Positions 8,041-17,723 are shown, numbered from the stretch's first letter. The stretch is DNA of 64,000 bases from Candidatus Gastranaerophilales bacterium (GCA_944324345.1 CALUVT010000004.1:180246-244245), one strand, 5' to 3'. Notes: a model not told the origin generated them from the sequence alone. A program made the numbers and translations.

Positions 8041-8127
8041 CGCCGTCTGCGTAAGACATCATATATTATTAGAGTTTATATTTTTTAATTTACAAAATTT
8101 AAGTAATATTTATTATGAATTTTATGT

Positions 8128-8139
8128 TAATATATGAAT
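8128..8139 (+). promoter_or_regulatory. Leaderless promoter of purB, TAATAT-N6-ATG
   Basis: TAATAT at 8128-8133, six bases, ATG at 8140. The earlier ATG at 8134 lies directly after the box and would be lost if transcription starts near 8140. Confidence 0.55.
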
Positions 8140-9435
8140 ATGATTGATAGATATTCAAGAGAAGAAATGGCAAAAATTTGGACTTTAGAATCCAAATTTC
8201 AATATTACCTTGATGTGGAAGTAGCTGTAGCAGAAGCTTATGCTGAACTTGGGACTTTCCCTAAAAACGATATTGAAGAGCTTAAAAGGAAAGCAAAATT
8301 TGACGTTGAAAGAATTGATGAAATTGAAGCCGAAGTCAAACACGATGTAATAGCTTTTCTCACTTGTGTTAATGAAAGTTTAGGCGATTTAGCTAAATAT
8401 ATGCACGTCGGAATGACAAGCTCTGACGTAATAGATACAGCTTTTGCTCTACAAATTCAAGACAGCGGTAAAATTATTATTAAGGATTTGGATGAAGCCA
8501 TAAAATCATTAAAAAATTTAGCTGACAAACATAGAAATACAATTTGTATAGGCCGCTCGCACGGAGTTCATGCAGAAGTTATGACATTTGGGGTAAAAAT
8601 CTGTAACTGGATTGACATCCTTGAACGCCAAAGAGCAAATTTTATTCACGCACTTGATGAAATTAAAGTTGGTCAAATCTCCGGCCCTGTCGGGACTTAT
8701 AGTAATATTCCTCCCGAAATTGAAGAAATTACCTGCAAAAATTTGGGACTTAAACCTGCAAGAATTTCTACACAAATTATTGCAAGGGATTATCACGCAT
8801 ACTTTATGCAATCTTTGGCACTTATTGCAAGCGTAATTGAGCAATTCGCAACAGAAATAAGACATCTTCAAAGAACCGAAGTTTTAGAAGTTGAAGAAGG
8901 ATTTGGGAAAAATCAAAAGGGCTCTTCTGCAATGCCTCATAAGAAAAACCCTGTTTTATCCGAGAATTTGTGCGGGCTTGCACGTGTTGTCAGAGCAAAT
9001 TCAATGGTTGCGATGGAAAATATTCCGCTTTGGCATGAAAGAGACATATCACACAGCTCAGCAGAACGCATAATATTTCCTGACAGCCTGACATTAGTTG
9101 ATTTTATGCTAAACAGATTTAACGGGATTGTACAGAATTTGGTAGTCCATGATAAAAATATGCTCAAAAATACAGAGAAATTCGGCGGCATAATTTTTTC
9201 ACAAAAAGTTCTTTTAAAACTTGTTGAAAAAGGCATCACACGTGAAGAGGCTTATAGGCTTGTTCAACGCAATGCAATAGACGCTTTTGAAAATGACGGT
9301 GATTTTCGTGTTAACCTGTTAAACGATAAAGAAATTACAAAACTACTTACTCCACTTGAAATAGACGAAATTTTTAATAAAGAAGAATTTCTTAAAAACA
9401 TAAATTCGATTTATAAAAGAATACTTGATTTATAA
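8140..9435 (+). CDS. purB: Adenylosuccinate lyase
   Basis: PurB cleaves SAICAR to AICAR and adenylosuccinate to AMP in purine synthesis. The 431-residue sequence has the fumarase/aspartase-superfamily signature GSSAMPHKKNP near residue 265, TSSDVIDT near 90 with the active-site serines, and the catalytic-histidine region GRSHGVHAE near 140. The start at MIDRYSREEM agrees with the usual N-terminus of the family (MIxRYSxxEM) and with a -10 box 6 bases upstream. It stands apart from other purine genes; a [2Fe-2S] protein gene begins 41 bases downstream. Confidence 0.97.
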   Translation: MIDRYSREEMAKIWTLESKFQYYLDVEVAVAEAYAELGTFPKNDIEELKRKAKFDVERIDEIEAEVKHDVIAFLTCVNESLGDLAKYMHVGMTSSDVIDTAFALQIQDSGKIIIKDLDEAIKSLKNLADKHRNTICIGRSHGVHAEVMTFGVKICNWIDILERQRANFIHALDEIKVGQISGPVGTYSNIPPEIEEITCKNLGLKPARISTQIIARDYHAYFMQSLALIASVIEQFATEIRHLQRTEVLEVEEGFGKNQKGSSAMPHKKNPVLSENLCGLARVVRANSMVAMENIPLWHERDISHSSAERIIFPDSLTLVDFMLNRFNGIVQNLVVHDKNMLKNTEKFGGIIFSQKVLLKLVEKGITREEAYRLVQRNAIDAFENDGDFRVNLLNDKEITKLLTPLEIDEIFNKEEFLKNINSIYKRILDL

Positions 9436-9476
9436 GCTTATATACTGTAAAATGTATTCATACGAGGAATTTATTA

Positions 9477-9722
9477 ATGGCGAAAATCAAAATTACTGTT
9501 TGCATGGGAAGTTCTTGTTTTGCACGGGGAAATCAGCAAAATTTAGCTTTTATTGAAGCTTTTATGAAGGCTCACGATTTGGAAGCTGAAATAGATCTTG
9601 CAGGGGCACGCTGTGAAAACAAATGTGCAACCGGCCCCAATATAACAATTAATGGGGTTGAATATAACGGGGTTGATGAAAAAAAACTTGAAGAAATTTT
9701 GACGAAACTTGTTAATAAATAA
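9477..9722 (+). CDS. Thioredoxin-like [2Fe-2S] ferredoxin, HymA/NuoE-like
   Basis: An 81-residue thioredoxin-like [2Fe-2S] domain of the type in the C-terminal part of NuoE and of bifurcating-hydrogenase subunits. The four ligands are CMGSSC (C9, C14) and CENKC (C46, C50). GAGGAA precedes the ATG. It is the first gene of the hydrogenase block and lies 33 bases before the HydS-like gene, so it is a probable electron donor or acceptor for it. A second member of the family lies at 12754. No flavin- or NAD-binding subunit is present in the window. Confidence 0.85.
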   Translation: MAKIKITVCMGSSCFARGNQQNLAFIEAFMKAHDLEAEIDLAGARCENKCATGPNITINGVEYNGVDEKKLEEILTKLVNK

Positions 9723-9755
9723 TTTCCTGCCGCATCTATATAATGGAGAAAAAGA

Positions 9756-11483
9756 ATGAATAAACAGTATCCGGTATACACATTGGTTAATGAATGCCAT
9801 GATTGCTATAAATGTATTAGAGAATGCCCTGTGAAAGCCATTAAAATAGAGAATGGTCATGCTTCAGTTATTCCGGAAAAATGTATAGCCTGCGGGAATT
9901 GTGTAAAGGCTTGTCCTTCTAATGCGAAAAGAGTAAGAAACGACCTTGATAAGGCTAAAAATTTAATTTTAGCAAAAAAAGACGTGTACGTTTCACTTGC
10001 TCCTTCTTGGAGAGCTTCATTTGAAAACTCTGCGGAAAAAATGATTGCCTTGTTGAAACGTTTAGGGTTCAAAGATGTTTCTGAAACGGCTCTAGGAGCT
10101 CAAGAAGTTTCCATTAAAACAGCACAAATGCTTAATCGTTCGGAACGCGGTCTCTTTATTTCAAGTGCTTGTCCTGTAATCGTTGACTACATAAGACTTT
10201 ACATGCCTGAATTCACAAAATACATAACTCCGATAGGTTCCCCTTTGATGACTCATTCAAAATTGTTAAAGAAAACATTTGGGGATGATATATCAATAGT
10301 ATTCATAGGTCCTTGTATTGCCAAAAAAAATGAAGTGACATATTCAGGGCTTTTTGATGTAGCTCTTACATTTGAAGAGTTAAGAATGTGGATTAATGAC
10401 GAAATCATCGACATATCCAAGATTGCCAAAGATAAAAAGAACAAATTCGTTCCGGAATCTGCCTACGAAGGAACATTGTATCCTATTGACGGCGGAATGA
10501 ACGAAACGATAAAAAAATCAGGCGTTAATGATAATGTTCAATTACTGGAAGTTTGTGGATTGCACGCACTGCAACGAGCATTAAAAAACCTTGATGTAGA
10601 AAAACTTGACAAAACTATTTTTATAGAAGCATTGGCTTGTGAAGGAGGATGTGTAGGCGGTCCTTGTATTTCCTCTGAAAAAGCCGGGATTGTGATGGTT
10701 TCGGATATCTTAACAAAAGAGAAAAAACGTGAAAAAATTCCTGAAGAACCGCAAGTTGTAGTAGATTATGACATTCAACCCAAAAAAGTTGTTCATTCAA
10801 ATTATCCATTGGAAGAGATATTGGCAACATTGAAAAAAATAGGAAAACATTCCGTGGATGATGAGCTAAATTGCGGAGGATGCGGATATGCAACATGTCG
10901 TGATTTGGCAAAAGCTCTCTTAGATGGTGATGCAGAGCCATCAATGTGCGTTTCTTATATGAGAAAGATTGCCGTAAGAAAAGCCGCTGCAATGATTCGT
11001 TGCATGCCTGCGGCCGTCGTTATGGTTGATAACAATATGAATATACTTGAAGCAAACGAAAGCTTTATGAAAATGTTTACAGGCGATATGTACGAAGTCT
11101 TTAAAAGCCGTCCGGACGGGCTTAAAGGTGCTGCAATAGACAGAATTGTAGATTTTGCAGACATCTTTAGAACAATTTTAAAAACCGGAAAAGATCTGCA
11201 TAAAGAACGTTATCATGTTAAAAACCGTCTTTACGATATTTCAGCTTTTACAATTGAAGAAAATGAAATTGTTGGAGCGGTTATCACAGATGTGACTTCT
11301 GCAGAAACCAACAGAGAAAAAATTTCACAAAAAGCTCACGAAGTAATTTCAAAAAATATATCAATAGTTCAGGAAATTGCCTGTCTTCTTGGAGAACACA
11401 TGGTAGAAACAGAAACTCTGTTAAGCTCTATTGCAGAAGATTATGACGACAAAGATGAAACCGGCAACGAGGGTAACCAATAG
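9756..11483 (+). CDS. HydS-like sensory [FeFe]-hydrogenase with PAS domain
   Basis: Domains in order: two [4Fe-4S] ferredoxin motifs (C14-C24, C43-C53), an H-cluster domain (about 75-320), a further four-Cys cluster (C373, C376, C381, C398) and a PAS domain (about 405-510), then a helical tail. The H-cluster motifs are SSACP (136-140), GPCIAKK (185-191) and EALACEGGC (291-299). The proton-transfer cysteine of catalytic enzymes is alanine (A138), as described for sensory HydS proteins, so it is probably a H2 or redox sensor with low turnover. The PAS domain and the next gene, a SpoIIE-type phosphatase that overlaps the stop codon by one base, support a signalling role. AATGGAGAAAA gives the ribosome-binding site. 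Confidence 0.88.
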   Translation: MNKQYPVYTLVNECHDCYKCIRECPVKAIKIENGHASVIPEKCIACGNCVKACPSNAKRVRNDLDKAKNLILAKKDVYVSLAPSWRASFENSAEKMIALLKRLGFKDVSETALGAQEVSIKTAQMLNRSERGLFISSACPVIVDYIRLYMPEFTKYITPIGSPLMTHSKLLKKTFGDDISIVFIGPCIAKKNEVTYSGLFDVALTFEELRMWINDEIIDISKIAKDKKNKFVPESAYEGTLYPIDGGMNETIKKSGVNDNVQLLEVCGLHALQRALKNLDVEKLDKTIFIEALACEGGCVGGPCISSEKAGIVMVSDILTKEKKREKIPEEPQVVVDYDIQPKKVVHSNYPLEEILATLKKIGKHSVDDELNCGGCGYATCRDLAKALLDGDAEPSMCVSYMRKIAVRKAAAMIRCMPAAVVMVDNNMNILEANESFMKMFTGDMYEVFKSRPDGLKGAAIDRIVDFADIFRTILKTGKDLHKERYHVKNRLYDISAFTIEENEIVGAVITDVTSAETNREKISQKAHEVISKNISIVQEIACLLGEHMVETETLLSSIAEDYDDKDETGNEGNQ

Positions 11484-12646
11484 TGTTCATAGATATTGAT
11501 TGCAGTCAAATGAAGAAATATAACCAAAATGCCTATGGGGACTATTTTATCTCAAAAAGATACCCGGATGAGGCTAAATTGATTGCTGTTTTATCGGACG
11601 GCCTAGGCAGTGGTATTAAAGCAAATATACTTTCTTGCATGACAGCAACAATGCTTTTAAAATTTATAGAAGGCGACCAAATTCCAATAAGTAAAGCCGC
11701 CGAAATTATTATGAACTCTTTGCCTGTTTGTCAGGTTAGAAAAATAAGTTATTCAACTTTTTCGGCAATAGAAGTCGATGATGAAGGTAATGCAAAGATA
11801 GTTGAGGAAGGAAACCCGCAATTTATTTGGCTTAGAAATAATGAAGTTATGAATCCTGATTACAAATCAATTCCTTCCAAGACATTTAAAAATCGTTGTT
11901 TAAAAGTTTACAAAATTAAATTACAACTCGGTGACAGATTAATATTTTGTTCAGACGGTGTAACTCAATCCGGTCTTGGCGGAGGCAGATTAAAACTTGG
12001 CTTGAGACGCGAAGGTTTAATTGTGCTTTTACAAGACAAACTATCCGAGCATCCTGACATTTCGAGTACAGAATTGGCACAATACATAGTTAATCAAGCA
12101 AGAAATATAGAAACAGACAGACTTCCAAAAGATGATATTTCCGCTTGTGCCCTGTATTTTAGAGAACCTCGAGAAGCTTTAGTCTTTACAGGTCCGCCAT
12201 ACCACCAAGAAAAAGATGCTGAATATGCCCAAATATTTGCAAAATTTAAAGGTAAAAAAGCAATATGCGGTGGTACAACAGCAAACCTGATTTCAAGAGA
12301 ACTAAACAGACCAATAACAATGGATACAACAATAAGTATCGGTAAATTACCTGCCTGTTCATATATGGATGGTGTGGATTTGGTAACAGAGGGTATATTA
12401 ACTCTAACCAAAGCCATGGAATATCTGGAAGCAAACACCCCTGACATTGACAATGCTGCAGGAAAATTGGTAAGATTTTTGCTTGACAGCGACTGTATAT
12501 ACTTTATGGTTGGTGCGAAATTAAACCAGGCACACTATGATCCTGCATTACCAATAGAAATAGAAATTCGAAAAAATATAATAAAGAAAATGTCAAATGT
12601 TCTTCAGGAAAAGTATTTTAAAAGAGTTAGTATACAATATATGTAA
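11483..12646 (+). CDS. SpoIIE/PP2C-family serine phosphatase linked to HydS
   Basis: Starts at GTG 11483-11485, sharing one base with the stop of the hydrogenase gene (TAGTG), so the two are translationally coupled. Residues 1-230 are a PPM/SpoIIE phosphatase domain: SDGLGSG near 38, FSAIEV, EGNPQFIW and FCSDGVTQSG near 155, with the metal-binding aspartates of the family. The remaining 150 residues (FTGPPYHQEKDAEY onward, with ICGGTTANLIS) are an extra domain often attached to these phosphatases next to HydS; its ligand is unknown. By context it should turn the hydrogenase sensor's redox state into protein dephosphorylation, perhaps to control the catalytic hydrogenase at 13196. Confidence 0.87.
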   Translation: MFIDIDCSQMKKYNQNAYGDYFISKRYPDEAKLIAVLSDGLGSGIKANILSCMTATMLLKFIEGDQIPISKAAEIIMNSLPVCQVRKISYSTFSAIEVDDEGNAKIVEEGNPQFIWLRNNEVMNPDYKSIPSKTFKNRCLKVYKIKLQLGDRLIFCSDGVTQSGLGGGRLKLGLRREGLIVLLQDKLSEHPDISSTELAQYIVNQARNIETDRLPKDDISACALYFREPREALVFTGPPYHQEKDAEYAQIFAKFKGKKAICGGTTANLISRELNRPITMDTTISIGKLPACSYMDGVDLVTEGILTLTKAMEYLEANTPDIDNAAGKLVRFLLDSDCIYFMVGAKLNQAHYDPALPIEIEIRKNIIKKMSNVLQEKYFKRVSIQYM

Positions 12647-12753
12647 AAGTTGATTGAAAAAATAAATTTATGATTGTAAAATAAATTATAATAAAAGTTT
12701 GACGCATAAAAAAAATAACAAATTAAAATGTATAAGAAAGGGTAAAAAGAAAA

Positions 12754-13014
12754 ATGAGTGAAAAAGTTAGTGTTAAAGTATGTTTGGGAACAACATGTTT
12801 TGTTATGGGATCGTCTAATTTGCAGGAATTAATAGAAACAGTTCCTAAAAAATACGGTGACAGAGTTGAAGTATCAGGAGTTCCATGTTTAGGCTTGTGC
12901 TCAATTGATTGGGAATTTTCAAAGGCACCATACGTCAAAGTTGATGATGATGTAATCAAAGAAGCTACAGTTGAAAAAGTTTTAAAAGCAATTGATGAAA
13001 AATTAAACAAATAA
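12754..13014 (+). CDS. Second thioredoxin-like [2Fe-2S] ferredoxin
   Basis: An 86-residue relative of the protein at 9477, with ligands CLGTTC (C9, C14) and CLGLC (C45, C49). GAAAGGG serves as ribosome-binding site about 11 bases upstream, and a TATAAT lies about 60 bases upstream in the gap after the phosphatase gene, so it may have its own promoter. A terminator follows at 13034. It probably passes electrons to or from one of the two hydrogenases that flank it. Confidence 0.85.
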   Translation: MSEKVSVKVCLGTTCFVMGSSNLQELIETVPKKYGDRVEVSGVPCLGLCSIDWEFSKAPYVKVDDDVIKEATVEKVLKAIDEKLNK

Positions 13015-13033
13015 ACCTATTTTTATTTTACAC

Positions 13034-13069
13034 AGCACCAGATTAAAAATTTTTAATCTGGTGCTTTTA
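13034..13069 (+). terminator. Strong terminator
   Basis: A perfect palindrome of AGCACCAGATTAAAAA and its complement, followed by TTTT. It isolates the catalytic hydrogenase gene as a separate unit. Confidence 0.85.
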
Positions 13070-13083
13070 TGTCTTTTAAAAAT

Positions 13084-13195
13084 TTTATGTTCATGCCATA
13101 ATGTATTTATATAAGAATAGTAAGAGGTAAAGCCTCTGGCGGAATAGATTAGTTGAACGGAAAACCGGTGAAAGGGTAAAAGTAGGTGTAGAAAT
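13084..13195 (+). promoter_or_regulatory. Structured 5' leader of the catalytic hydrogenase gene
   Basis: A CATAAT box is followed by a leader that holds two hairpins: AGAGG-TAAAG-CCTCT near 13120-13134 and CGG-AAAA-CCG near 13158-13167. AGGTG at 13184-13188 is the ribosome-binding site, 7 bases before ATG. The leader does not match any riboswitch I know. Confidence 0.35.
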
Positions 13196-14671
13196 ATGGC
13201 AATGAATACCAGTACTCCAAAAGAAACATCCCATCTGAAAAGGGAAATTTTAGTACGACTAATAAAAGCATATTTAAGTGATAATTTTGAAGAGAAAACA
13301 AGACTAATTCCTTACGATATGCGTCCAAAAGGTAGTGAAGTTCCTTACAGATGCTGCATATTTAAAGAAAGAGCAATCCTAAGAGACAGAGCCATAGCCG
13401 GTTTAGGCTTTTCTATAGAAGATACAGATGACAGTGCACTTCTATCTGATTTGGCTGCAAAAGCTGAAAAAAGAGAAGTTCCTGAAGAACATCCTTTAAC
13501 AGTACTAACAACAGCTTGCAAAGGTTGTGTTCCTTCAAGGATTTATGTAACAGATTTATGTCAAGGCTGTGTTGCACGCCCCTGCGTAAATACTTGTAAA
13601 TTTGGTGCTATATCAATCCAAAACGGCAAATCAGTTATTGATCCTGCGAAATGTAAAAATTGCGGAATGTGTGCTCAAGTATGCCCATACCAAGCAATAC
13701 AAAAAATCATTGTTCCTTGCGAAAGTGCATGTCCTGTTGGAGCGATTGAAAAAGATGAAAACGGACACGCAAAAATAGATTTTGACAAGTGTATATCCTG
13801 CGGTAAATGTGCATCGGCTTGTCCTTTCGGAGCTGTACATGAAAAGAGCCAAATTATAGATGTTTTAAAACAAATAAAAGCAGGTAAAAAAGTAATAGCT
13901 ATGGTTGCACCTGCTATGTTTGGTCAACTCCCTTGCAAACCGCAGCAACTTAAAGAAGCGATAATGAAGCTTGGCTTTACTGATGTATATGAAGTTGCTC
14001 AGGGTGCTGATGTAACAACAAAAACAGAAGCAGCAGAATTTGAAGAACGACTGGTAAAAGGTGCTGAGTTTATGACAACATCTTGTTGTGCCGGATATAA
14101 TGAGCTTGTTGACAAGCATATTCCTGACATGAAGCCTTTCCGTTCAGACACAAAAACTCCGATGTACTACACAGCAGAAATTGTGAAACGTGAAAATCCT
14201 GATGCAGTAACAGTATTTTTTAGCCCTTGTGTTGCTAAAAAACGCGAAGCATTACAAAACCCTAATGTAGATTATGTTCTCAATTATGAAGAAATAGGTG
14301 CTTGGATGATAGCTTTGGGAATTCAAGTTGCAGAATGCGGCGAAAGCGAGTTCAAAACACAAGCTTCTGCAGAAGGCAGAAACTACTGTGTAACAGGCGG
14401 TGTTGCAAAAGCTGTACAGGCACTTTTACCGGAAGAAATTCCGGCTCATCCCGTAATAATAGACGGACTAACAAAACAATCTGTCAGAGACCTTAAAAAA
14501 TATGCAAAAAATGGCATGTGCGATTTAGGTAATTTGATTGAAGTTATGGCTTGTACAGGAGGATGCCTCGGTGGAAATTCAACTGTTAATGCTATGAAAC
14601 CTGCCCTTAAACAGGTAACAAACTATGTAAACGAAAGTCAATCAATTAAAGAACAGGTAAAAGAACAATAA
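13196..14671 (+). CDS. Catalytic [FeFe]-hydrogenase, group B-like, monomeric
   Basis: Evolves or oxidises H2 with ferredoxin. Order: an N-terminal 100-residue region with CC at 53-54, then many [4Fe-4S] ligands (C122/125/130/134, C153/156/159/163, C199/202/205/209, with extra C175 and C179), then the H-cluster domain. The H-cluster motifs TSCCAGY (295-301), SPCVAKKRE (near 343) and EVMACTGGC (near 447) are those of group B enzymes; the proton-transfer cysteine C297 is kept, unlike in the sensory protein upstream. No signal peptide, so it is cytoplasmic. It is a single gene between two terminators and is the likely main fermentative hydrogenase of the cell. Confidence 0.93.
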   Translation: MAMNTSTPKETSHLKREILVRLIKAYLSDNFEEKTRLIPYDMRPKGSEVPYRCCIFKERAILRDRAIAGLGFSIEDTDDSALLSDLAAKAEKREVPEEHPLTVLTTACKGCVPSRIYVTDLCQGCVARPCVNTCKFGAISIQNGKSVIDPAKCKNCGMCAQVCPYQAIQKIIVPCESACPVGAIEKDENGHAKIDFDKCISCGKCASACPFGAVHEKSQIIDVLKQIKAGKKVIAMVAPAMFGQLPCKPQQLKEAIMKLGFTDVYEVAQGADVTTKTEAAEFEERLVKGAEFMTTSCCAGYNELVDKHIPDMKPFRSDTKTPMYYTAEIVKRENPDAVTVFFSPCVAKKREALQNPNVDYVLNYEEIGAWMIALGIQVAECGESEFKTQASAEGRNYCVTGGVAKAVQALLPEEIPAHPVIIDGLTKQSVRDLKKYAKNGMCDLGNLIEVMACTGGCLGGNSTVNAMKPALKQVTNYVNESQSIKEQVKEQ

Positions 14672-14680
14672 AAGTGGATA

Positions 14681-14706
14681 AAAAAGCGGGATAAACCCGC
14701 TTTTTT
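14681..14706 (+). terminator. Rho-independent terminator
   Basis: GCGGG-ATAAA-CCCGC flanked by A5 and T6. The dxr -10 box begins 4 bases later. Confidence 0.92.
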
Positions 14707-14709
14707 ATA

Positions 14710-14721
14710 TATAATAAACTT
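14710..14721 (+). promoter_or_regulatory. Leaderless promoter of dxr, TATAAT-N6-ATG
   Basis: TATAAT at 14710-14715, AAACTT, ATG at 14722. It lies directly against the upstream terminator. Confidence 0.7.
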
Positions 14722-15825
14722 ATGGACAATAAGAAGAGAAAAATTAGTATAATCGGCTCAACGGGTTCAATCGGCCGTCAAGCACTTGAAGTTATAGAGA
14801 AATTAGAAGACAAATTTGAAATAATAGCTCTTGCAGGAGGTCACAATAAAGAGCTTTTGCAAAAGCAGGCGGACAAATTTAAACCTAAATATACCTGCCT
14901 TGGAGAAGATGGTTTAGAAAAAATTTGTTCTGATAAAGAAAATGATATAATTCTTGTAGCTTGTTCAGGGAAAATAGGGCTTCGACCCACCTTAACCGCA
15001 ATAAAAAACGGGATTGATATCGCACTTGCCAACAAAGAAACCCTTGTAATGGCAGGGGATATTGTAATGAGTGAGGCAAAAAGACATAACGTAAATATAA
15101 TTCCCGTAGACAGTGAACATTGTGCAATTCATCAATGCATAAAAGATATTACACAAGTTAACAAATTGATAATTACAGCATCAGGCGGTCCGTTTCTTCA
15201 TAAATCTATTGAAGATATGAAAAACGCAACCGTAGAACAAGCTTTGGCACATCCTCGCTGGAACATGGGTAAAAAAATTACCGTAGACAGTGCGACATTA
15301 ATGAATAAAGGATTAGAAATTATTGAAGCACACCACCTGTTTGGCTTTGATTACGAAAAAATAGATGTTGTAGTTCACCCTCAAAGTATTGTTCATTCCG
15401 CAATAGAATATGTTGACGGTAGTGTTATTGCACAGATAGGGCTTCCAAGCATGCATATTCCTATACAATATGCAATAACTTATCCTGAAAGGTTTGAGGG
15501 GATAAAATCAAAAAGCTTTAGCTTTGCAGATATTGCCCGACTTGATTTTGAAAAGCCGGATTATAAAAAATTCCCAACAGTTGAACTTGCTTACAATATG
15601 GGAAAAACCGGAGGAACTGCGACGGTGTGCATGAATGCGGCAAATGAAGAGGCAGTATTTGCATTTCTCGATGGAAAAATAAAGCTTTATAATATCTTTG
15701 AAATAACAGAGAAAATGTGCGCTGAACACGAAGTTATTCAAAATCCGTCAATAGAAGACATTTTCGATGTTGATGAGCAAATTCGTGTAAAAACAAGAGA
15801 ATATATAGCCAAATTTTGGAATTAG
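14722..15825 (+). CDS. dxr: 1-deoxy-D-xylulose 5-phosphate reductoisomerase
   Basis: Dxr turns DXP into MEP, the committed step of the MEP isoprenoid pathway; ispE of the same pathway is at 30510. The 367 residues begin with the NADPH-binding GSTGSIGRQALEV, then contain LANKETLVMAG, the metal- and substrate-binding PVDSEHCAI, SASGGPF-like TASGGPF and the HPRWNMGKKITVDSATLMNKGLE block, all diagnostic. Length is slightly below the usual 380-400. It has its own leaderless-type promoter and a 127-base gap to the next gene. Confidence 0.97.
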   Translation: MDNKKRKISIIGSTGSIGRQALEVIEKLEDKFEIIALAGGHNKELLQKQADKFKPKYTCLGEDGLEKICSDKENDIILVACSGKIGLRPTLTAIKNGIDIALANKETLVMAGDIVMSEAKRHNVNIIPVDSEHCAIHQCIKDITQVNKLIITASGGPFLHKSIEDMKNATVEQALAHPRWNMGKKITVDSATLMNKGLEIIEAHHLFGFDYEKIDVVVHPQSIVHSAIEYVDGSVIAQIGLPSMHIPIQYAITYPERFEGIKSKSFSFADIARLDFEKPDYKKFPTVELAYNMGKTGGTATVCMNAANEEAVFAFLDGKIKLYNIFEITEKMCAEHEVIQNPSIEDIFDVDEQIRVKTREYIAKFWN

Positions 15826-15952
15826 AGATAAATAAAACAACAGCTGAATTAGAAATATTTTATGCAACGAACACAACATTTGTTATGTAAAATATATTTT
15901 TTATTGTAAAATATTATTGTAAACGTTACTACTAAAGAAAGGTAAGAAAAAT

Positions 15953-17635
15953 ATGGAAAAACTTTCACCATTACAAATTGAAAGATTAAAGTATCAGCCA
16001 AAACTTCCATCCAGCTTGGCAGGTGGAATTAACAACCTTGAAATGGCTGAAGGTTCTGCGACTCAATCAGTAAGAGATCAGGAACAAATTAAAGAATTAT
16101 TCAAAAATACATACGGCAAACCTGTTGTGACATTTGAAAAGGGCTCTTCTTCACGCAACTTGCCATCAAAGAACGTTGGGGTAATCCTCTCAGGCGGACA
16201 AGCTCCGGGAGGACATAACGTAATTGCAGGTTTGTATGATGCTTTGAAACAAGCAAATCCTGAAAACAAATTATACGGTTTTTTAGGTGGCCCTTCAGGT
16301 ATTATCGACGGAAAATATGTAGAATTTGATGACAAATTTATCAATGCATACAGAAATACCGGAGGTTTTGACATCATCGGTTCCGGCAGAACAAAGCTTG
16401 AAACAGAAGAACAATTCCAAAAATCTTTGGAAGTTTGTAAAAAATTAAACATTACTGCCGTTGTAATTATTGGTGGTGACGATTCAAATACGAACGCCGC
16501 ACTTTTAGCAGAATGGTTTGTGAAAAATAATACAGGTATTCAAGTTATCGGTTGTCCGAAAACCATTGACGGAGACTTAAAAAATGACCAAATAGAAATT
16601 TCATTTGGTTTTGATACAGCAACAAAAACTTATGCAGAACTTATCGGTAATATCCAACGTGACGCAAATTCTGCTAAAAAATACTGGCACTTTATTAAAA
16701 TTATGGGAAGAAGTGCTTCTCACGTAGCATTGGAAGCAGCTTTGCAAACACAGCCAAATATTACTCTAATTTCCGAAGAAATAGAACAGAAAAAAATGTC
16801 TTTGGAAAGCATCATAAATTATATGTGCGACATCATAGTAAAACGTGCAGATATGGGTAAAAACTTTGGTATCGCAGTCATTCCTGAAGGTTTGATTGAA
16901 TTCATTCCTGAAATGAAATCTATGATTTCAAATCTTAACGATATCATGGCATCATTGGAAAATGATCCTGATTTTGTAAATGCTACTACAATTCGTGACA
17001 AATTCGATATCGTAGAAAACAGACTTGATCCGGCAAATGCAAAGGTTTACAATTCACTTCCTGCACTAATCAAAGGACAATTGTTGGCTGATCGCGATCC
17101 TCACGGAAACGTTCAAGTATCAAAAATTGAAACTGAAAAATTGTTAATCGAAATGATTTCAACAAGACTTGAAAGTTTGAAATCTCAAGGGGATTATATC
17201 GGTAAATTTAATCCTCAATCACACTTCTTCGGGTATGAAGGCAGATGTGCATTCCCATCAAATTTTGATGCAGACTACTGCTATTCATTAGGTTTCAACG
17301 CTTTTGCATTAATCAGCTTCGGTTTAACAGGTTACTTATCATCAGTAAGAAATCTTACAGAAACAGCTGACAAGTGGGTTGCAGGCGGAGTTCCACTTAC
17401 TATGATGATGAATATGGAAAAACGTCACGGTGAAATGAAACCGGTAATTCAAAAGGCACTTGTAAAACTTGATGGCCCTGTATTTAAACAATTGGAAGAA
17501 AACAGAGAAGATTGGGCATTAAATGACAGATACCTCTTCCCTGGAGCTATTCAATATTTCGGACCATCTTGCGTATGCGATGTTACAACTTGCACCTTGC
17601 AGTTAGAAAAATCAAGAGAACTTGCAAGCGTATAA
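15953..17635 (+). CDS. pfp: Pyrophosphate-dependent phosphofructokinase, long form
   Basis: Phosphorylates fructose 6-phosphate with PPi in a reversible glycolytic step, which saves ATP in fermenters. The 560-residue length and the motifs [24 protein letters not shown] and [10 protein letters not shown] place it in the long PPi-dependent clade: the GGDD aspartate in place of Gly and the lysine of PKTIDGD are the residues that exclude [14 protein letters not shown] and the later FFGYEGRC are substrate-site motifs. AAAGG stands about 8 bases before the ATG. A strong terminator follows. It is monocistronic. Confidence 0.95.
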   Translation: MEKLSPLQIERLKYQPKLPSSLAGGINNLEMAEGSATQSVRDQEQIKELFKNTYGKPVVTFEKGSSSRNLPSKNVGVILSGGQAPGGHNVIAGLYDALKQANPENKLYGFLGGPSGIIDGKYVEFDDKFINAYRNTGGFDIIGSGRTKLETEEQFQKSLEVCKKLNITAVVIIGGDDSNTNAALLAEWFVKNNTGIQVIGCPKTIDGDLKNDQIEISFGFDTATKTYAELIGNIQRDANSAKKYWHFIKIMGRSASHVALEAALQTQPNITLISEEIEQKKMSLESIINYMCDIIVKRADMGKNFGIAVIPEGLIEFIPEMKSMISNLNDIMASLENDPDFVNATTIRDKFDIVENRLDPANAKVYNSLPALIKGQLLADRDPHGNVQVSKIETEKLLIEMISTRLESLKSQGDYIGKFNPQSHFFGYEGRCAFPSNFDADYCYSLGFNAFALISFGLTGYLSSVRNLTETADKWVAGGVPLTMMMNMEKRHGEMKPVIQKALVKLDGPVFKQLEENREDWALNDRYLFPGAIQYFGPSCVCDVTTCTLQLEKSRELASV

Positions 17636-17654
17636 GTGTACGGCACTTTTAGAT

Positions 17655-17688
17655 AAAAAAACAGCCTTAATTCAAGGCTGTTTTTTTT
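17655..17688. terminator. Terminator between convergent pfp and XRE gene
   Basis: AAAAAACAGCCTT and AAGGCTGTTTTTT pair perfectly around AATTCA. A and T runs on both sides allow use in both directions. Confidence 0.92.
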
Positions 17689-17723
17689 ATTGTAAATTTT
17701 CTGCCTGAATATTTAAAAACAGA

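Larger units (their letters stand above)
7562..8127. other. Long non-coding region holding a hairpin island
   Basis: No credible coding sequence is found here. The first 130 bases are plain AT-rich DNA; 7693-8040 is different in composition and filled with inverted repeats, listed separately; the last 90 bases are AT-rich and lead into purB. Confidence 0.7.

Noticed and set aside
10621-10992. Long open frame on the minus strand inside the HydS-like gene
   Set aside because: It is opposite a well-supported gene, has no promoter or ribosome-binding site and no recognisable protein pattern.
13115-13140. AAAGCCTCTGG in the hydrogenase leader resembles part of the c-di-GMP-I riboswitch core
   Set aside because: The other conserved parts of that riboswitch (the first helix and the GGUAGC-type segment) are not found.
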